Shown in pieces: positions 61,301 through 64,000 of a DNA stretch of 64,000 nt; the stretch's first letter is position 1; each line of letters opens with the position of its first letter. The stretch covers positions 1,612,001 through 1,676,000 of the forward strand of contig NC_004347.2 in assembly GCF_000146165.2 (NCBI RefSeq), written 5' to 3'. Source of the DNA: Shewanella oneidensis MR-1 (lineage in GTDB: Bacteria; Pseudomonadota; Gammaproteobacteria; Enterobacterales; Shewanellaceae). The notes beneath the pieces are model-generated. The model ran no database searches. It worked only from the letters and a program-made list of their open reading frames with translations, and was not told the DNA's origin. A program made the position numbers and the translations under genes.

Positions 61301-64000
61301 CGCCTGTGAGGCTAAAGGCTGCAACTGGCGCATTTTGCCTTGGATGGCGGCAAGTGCAGGCAGCGGCGTATCTACAATATGTTGATAGATATCGCGACCA
61401 CCGAGCGTCACTGGTTTGATTAAATGTTTTTGCTCACTTAAGGTTAAGTCCTGCGCAAGGCGCAGTTCTAGTTGTGCCGCCTGCGTTGCCGTTTGGCTTA
61501 ACAGCAGCAGCGAGCTCACCCCTTGGCTTTGGGTAGACACTAATGCCTGTTTTTCGGCGTTTTTATCCGAATTTGCTGACCTGTTCTTTAGGCTTAACAG
61601 GGCACTCAGAAGACTGGCCATACCTGCAGCGGCAAAGTTATGTCCAAGGGTATTGGCGACTCGATTGCATGACGTCCCCAAAAGATTAAGCTGCGCTAAT
61701 AAATGCTCTGCTGGCAGTTGTTCTTCTGGGGCAATACATTGCTCAATCATATGGATGGCCGTTGGCATTGAAGGATTGGCGATAGCCGTTTCGGTTATCA
61801 GCGAATCAAGCAGCTTAGGCAGCTGATGGTTTGTGCCAAATGCTTGACCACGAATTTGGCCGTAACCCGCTTGTTGACTGTTGCTCGCTTGCTGGTTTGT
61901 AAGCACGATAGCGCCGGCGCCTTCACCCACCTTCCACTGTGGATTTGCGCTGTTGGCATCGAGATCAACGGCGACTTGAGCGTTTTTCAATATGACCTGT
62001 TCAACACTGCCGCTTAAATCCACGGCGGCAATCACTACGCCATCTAGGGCCTCTTTGGACAGTAAGTTTTGCGCCACATCGATACAACGGGCAACCGATT
62101 GCTCGGCGGCTGAAATGGTAAACGCTGGGCCGTTAAAGTCCCACAGCGAGGCGATGCGCGACGCCATAATATTGCCAATAAAGCTGGTGTATTGATTGAG
62201 CTTGGCGGCATCGAGCACGCTGTCCATGGCGATGGCTTCGAGGGCGAGGTATTCATCATTGGAGAGGTGAACACCTTGTTTCTTTAAGCTATCCGCCAGT
62301 TGGGTGTGCAAATTCACCCGGCCACGGAATTGGTGCAGCTCAAGCTCGGTTTCCATCGCCACTAACACCGCGACCTTGCTGCCTGCGGTTAACTTGGCAT
62401 CGCGAATCGCTTCGTCGGCGACTTTGATCAGCAACAATTGCTGGGAGATAAGCCTGTCATCCTCATTGGGCGGCACTTTAAAGCGCAAAAAGTCGAAGTC
62501 AAACTGCTCGATATAGGCGCCTTTGGGCGCGCGATTTAGGCCAAATTGCTGCAAGATATCGGGGTGTTTATCTAAGCCTTTCCATCGTTTAGGGGGCAGC
62601 GGGATAAAGGCATCCGTTTGGGCTATTAGCGCCTTATCCAGCGCATTGATGGAGGCCAAAGGCCCAAAATGCGACGCCATGCCTATAACGGTTAATGCTT
62701 GCTGCTGATAAACAGGTTTGTTGGCTTGCTTCTCGGCGCTGTGCGCTGTCGGTTGATAGGATTCCAACAACAGATGGGCGTTACAGCCGCCAAAACCAAA
62801 TACAGACACCCCTGCATGGCGACGATCGTTGCCCGCTTTATCGGGCCAAGCCTGACGCTGTGTGGGAAGATTATTGACGCTAAACAACCCTTTAGGTGAT
62901 GAAATCGGCGCCGTTAAATTGATACTTGGCGGTAGATGGCCTGAGCGCATGGCAAAAATCATCTTCATTATCCCAGGCATGCCGGCTGCGGTGAGCAAAT
63001 GCCCAAGATTGGATTTGGCCGAACCTATCAGCGGCGCTTTAGTGCCGTCGAGTTTATCCTCGAAAAAACGCTCCATCGAAGTGAGCTCAACTTTATCCCC
63101 CAGCGGCGTGCCGGTGGCATGGCATTCAATCACTTCGATATTGCTCGGGTGCGTGTTAGCGGCGGCATAGGCGCGCTCGAAGGCTTGCACTTGGCCCTTA
63201 CTGTTGGGGCTTAAGACAAATTGGCCTTTGCCATCGTTCGATAAACCAATGCCACTGACCACAGCATAGATATTATCGCCATCGCGCTCGGCATCCTCTA
63301 AACGCTTAAGCACTAATACGCCAGCGCCTTCGCCCGCGAATAAGCCTTTGCTATTGCTATCGAAAGGCGCCGAAATCCCATGGTCTGGATAGGCGTGGAA
63401 AATCGAGAATCCCATATTGATAAAGAAGGGATCGGCGCCCGATACAGCGCCCGCGAGCATCATATCGGCCTTGCCCGTGGTTAAATAATCGCAGGCCAAT
63501 TTGAGGGCATAGACTGAGCTGGCGCAGGCGGCGTCGAGACTGAGCTGTGCGCCGCCAAGGCCGAGGGCATCGCTTAACAACTTAGACGCCGTATGAGCAA
63601 TGACACCATTGGCTGCCAGTTGCGAGCCCGCAATTGAAGCATTGGCGAAGGGCGCTAAGGCAAATTGTGGTTGATTAAGCTTGGTTTTTAATGCCTTTTC
63701 AACCGCTTGATGGTAAATCGGTAAAAATAATTCATTGGAGCGAGCCGTCGGGAAGGAGAGCGTGCCCATCACAATCCCTGTGCGCTCAAGTAATGGCGCC
63801 GTTAAATCCACGCCCGCATTCAGTAGGGCCTTTTTACTGCAATCTAATGCCCATAAAAAGCTTTCATCCAGCCCTGCAAAAGTGGCTGGCAGTAACTGAT
63901 AACCCTGTGGATCAAAACGAAAGTTGCGGATATAGCCGCCCTTGTCGCAGTAAAAACGGTCGGCTTGGCCTTGAATCCCTTGGTAATCAGCAGGATTGGC
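58316..64000 (-). CDS. pfaC: PfaC, ketosynthase/chain-length/dehydratase subunit of PUFA synthase (5' end beyond window)
   Basis: Open to the window edge, 1894 codons visible, so only the first ~100 residues are missing. The first ketosynthase has its active Cys at 63524-63526 (LSLDAACASSVYALKLACDYL), His in VIECHATGTPLGD and SNLGHLLTAAGMPG. A second ketosynthase-like domain follows; its active-site region reads ISAAEQSVARCIDV, with Gln where Cys is expected, the mark of a chain-length factor. A Gln/Ala-rich linker around 61.0-61.4 kb leads to two FabA-like hot-dog dehydratase domains (HFKGDQVMAGSLMAEGCGQLL and FQFHFHQDPVMPGSLGVEAIIELL). These dehydrate and isomerise to place the cis double bonds. 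No stop or frameshift is seen. pfaD follows in the same direction; pfaA and pfaB should lie beyond the window. Confidence 0.95.
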   Translation of the reverse strand, partial: ANPADYQGIQGQADRFYCDKGGYIRNFRFDPQGYQLLPATFAGLDESFLWALDCSKKALLNAGVDLTAPLLERTGIVMGTLSFPTARSNELFLPIYHQAVEKALKTKLNQPQFALAPFANASIAGSQLAANGVIAHTASKLLSDALGLGGAQLSLDAACASSVYALKLACDYLTTGKADMMLAGAVSGADPFFINMGFSIFHAYPDHGISAPFDSNSKGLFAGEGAGVLVLKRLEDAERDGDNIYAVVSGIGLSNDGKGQFVLSPNSKGQVQAFERAYAAANTHPSNIEVIECHATGTPLGDKVELTSMERFFEDKLDGTKAPLIGSAKSNLGHLLTAAGMPGIMKMIFAMRSGHLPPSINLTAPISSPKGLFSVNNLPTQRQAWPDKAGNDRRHAGVSVFGFGGCNAHLLLESYQPTAHSAEKQANKPVYQQQALTVIGMASHFGPLASINALDKALIAQTDAFIPLPPKRWKGLDKHPDILQQFGLNRAPKGAYIEQFDFDFLRFKVPPNEDDRLISQQLLLIKVADEAIRDAKLTAGSKVAVLVAMETELELHQFRGRVNLHTQLADSLKKQGVHLSNDEYLALEAIAMDSVLDAAKLNQYTSFIGNIMASRIASLWDFNGPAFTISAAEQSVARCIDVAQNLLSKEALDGVVIAAVDLSGSVEQVILKNAQVAVDLDANSANPQWKVGEGAGAIVLTNQQASNSQQAGYGQIRGQAFGTNHQLPKLLDSLITETAIANPSMPTAIHMIEQCIAPEEQLPAEHLLAQLNLLGTSCNRVANTLGHNFAAAGMASLLSALLSLKNRSANSDKNAEKQALVSTQSQGVSSLLLLSQTATQAAQLELRLAQDLTLSEQKHLIKPVTLGGRDIYQHIVDTPLPALAAIQGKMRQLQPLASQATQTKPAVGAALDITAENATPLAAESGMSSNAPLQFETTASAQDSAALLQNQQLAREAHLAFLQSREQGLKLADALLKAQLSQTTQMGAVAAHVATSANVAETKAQQAVSIPELMPNHAPNHARVPPYTPPIPAAKPCIWNYQDLVEYAEGDIAKVFGADYAIIDSYARRVRLPTSDYLLVSRVTKLNAQMNRYQPSSMTTEYDIPVDAPFLVDGQIPWAVAVESGQCDLMLISYLGIDFENKGERVYRLLDCTLTFLGDLPRGGDTLRYDISINHFARNGDTLLFFFSYECFVGDKLILKMDGGCAGFFTDKELADGKGVIRTEVEIKVREQAQIALANEYTRNGNKPRFTPLLNCAQTAFSYGQIHRLLSADIGGCFGGEHAAHQAKFGLQPSLCFASEKFLMIEQVSKLEVHGGAWGLGLIEGHKQLAPDHWYFPCHFKGDQVMAGSLMAEGCGQLLQFFMLHIGMHANTQAGGVTNGRFQPLENASQKVRCRGQVLPQSGTLTYRMEVTEIGMSPRPYAKANIDILLNGKVVVDFQNLGVMIKEEADCTRYSQSHSSQGNHTQAANIESLAEQAPLMAQIPDVAAPVNKGVVPLKHVSAPIAPAGSKYANRVPDTLPFTPYHLFEFATGDIENCFGPDFSIYRGLIPPRTPCGDLQLTTRVVAIEGKRGELKKPSTCIAEYEVPSNAWYYRKTSHPSVMPYSVLMEISLQPNGFISGYMGTTLGFPGQELFFRNLDGSGKLLREVDLRGKTIVNDSRLLSTVIAGSNIIQNFSFELSCDGEPFYRGNAVFGYFKADALKNQLGIDNGKITQAWHLERGIKADCQINLLDKNGRSFVAPLGKPHYRLAGGQLNFIDKAEIVKTGGKKGLGYLYAERTIDPSDWFFQFHFHQDPVMPGSLGVEAIIELLQTYAIDQDLGAGFNNPKFGQILSEIKWKYRGQINPLNKQMSLDVHITSIEDKDGKRIIKGDANLSKDGLRIYEVTDIAICIEEA

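Overview
The window looks like a chromosomal segment of a marine or aquatic gammaproteobacterium of the genus Shewanella, most likely S. oneidensis or a close relative. This is inferred from the phoB-phoR-pstS block, the pfaC/pfaD polyunsaturated fatty acid genes, the xni-ppnN pair and the many insertion sequences; no database search was run. Most genes are ordinary Shewanella housekeeping or envelope genes separated by clear rho-independent terminators. The accessory DNA is concentrated in 4.3-11.3 kb, 25.8-29.5 kb, and 53.5-56.4 kb.

Layout. 1-4.0 kb: an NAD-type isocitrate dehydrogenase (cut by the window edge) and a secreted S9 peptidase. 4.3-11.3 kb: a mobile-DNA island holding an IS256-family element split by an IS10-like element (both with intact target duplications), an accessory helical protein, a tandem array of REP-associated tyrosine transposases (two complete, one relic) and a family of folded repeats. 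11.3-21.0 kb: DUF3192 protein, xni, ppnN, a diguanylate cyclase, a TPR membrane protein with a decayed GGDEF-like domain, a ruined M61 peptidase and rdgC. 21.3-25.8 kb: porin, phoB, phoR and pstS with Pho boxes, i.e. the phosphate-starvation control unit. 25.8-29.5 kb: an M1 aminopeptidase flanked by three paralogous small-RNA-like loci and an IS5-family element. 29.6-38.8 kb: glutathione peroxidase, MgtE, an acetyltransferase, a YfaZ-type outer membrane protein, an EamA transporter, a 7TM-DISM diguanylate cyclase and an unusual 1041-residue fusion flavoprotein. 39-53.5 kb: rRNA methyltransferase-like gene, two glutathione S-transferases facing a TetR regulator, a Fur-controlled TonB receptor, a PhnA-type protein, a MarR regulator, an AstE-like hydrolase, a FAH-family hydrolase overlapping a Crp/Fnr regulator, and small membrane or hypothetical proteins. 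53.5-56.4 kb: a membrane-protein gene broken by a MITE, a transposase relic, a possible group II intron tail and a DUF3800-like gene. 56.5-64 kb: pfaD and most of pfaC for eicosapentaenoic-type fatty acid synthesis.

The most unusual signals are non-coding. (1) Three loci around the aminopeptidase share a GCAACC/GGTTGC terminator hairpin, a conserved CGCTAG loop and a GGAGAATGATGATGAAC-type block; they read as a sibling small-RNA family on the minus strand, or as tiny translated ORFs on the plus strand. (2) A folded repeat occurs in three full copies with compensating base changes in its stems. (3) A 279-bp MITE occurs in three copies, two of them inserted exactly at the TAG stop codon of a gene. 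(4) The ribosome-binding site of each complete REP-type transposase is locked inside a palindrome.
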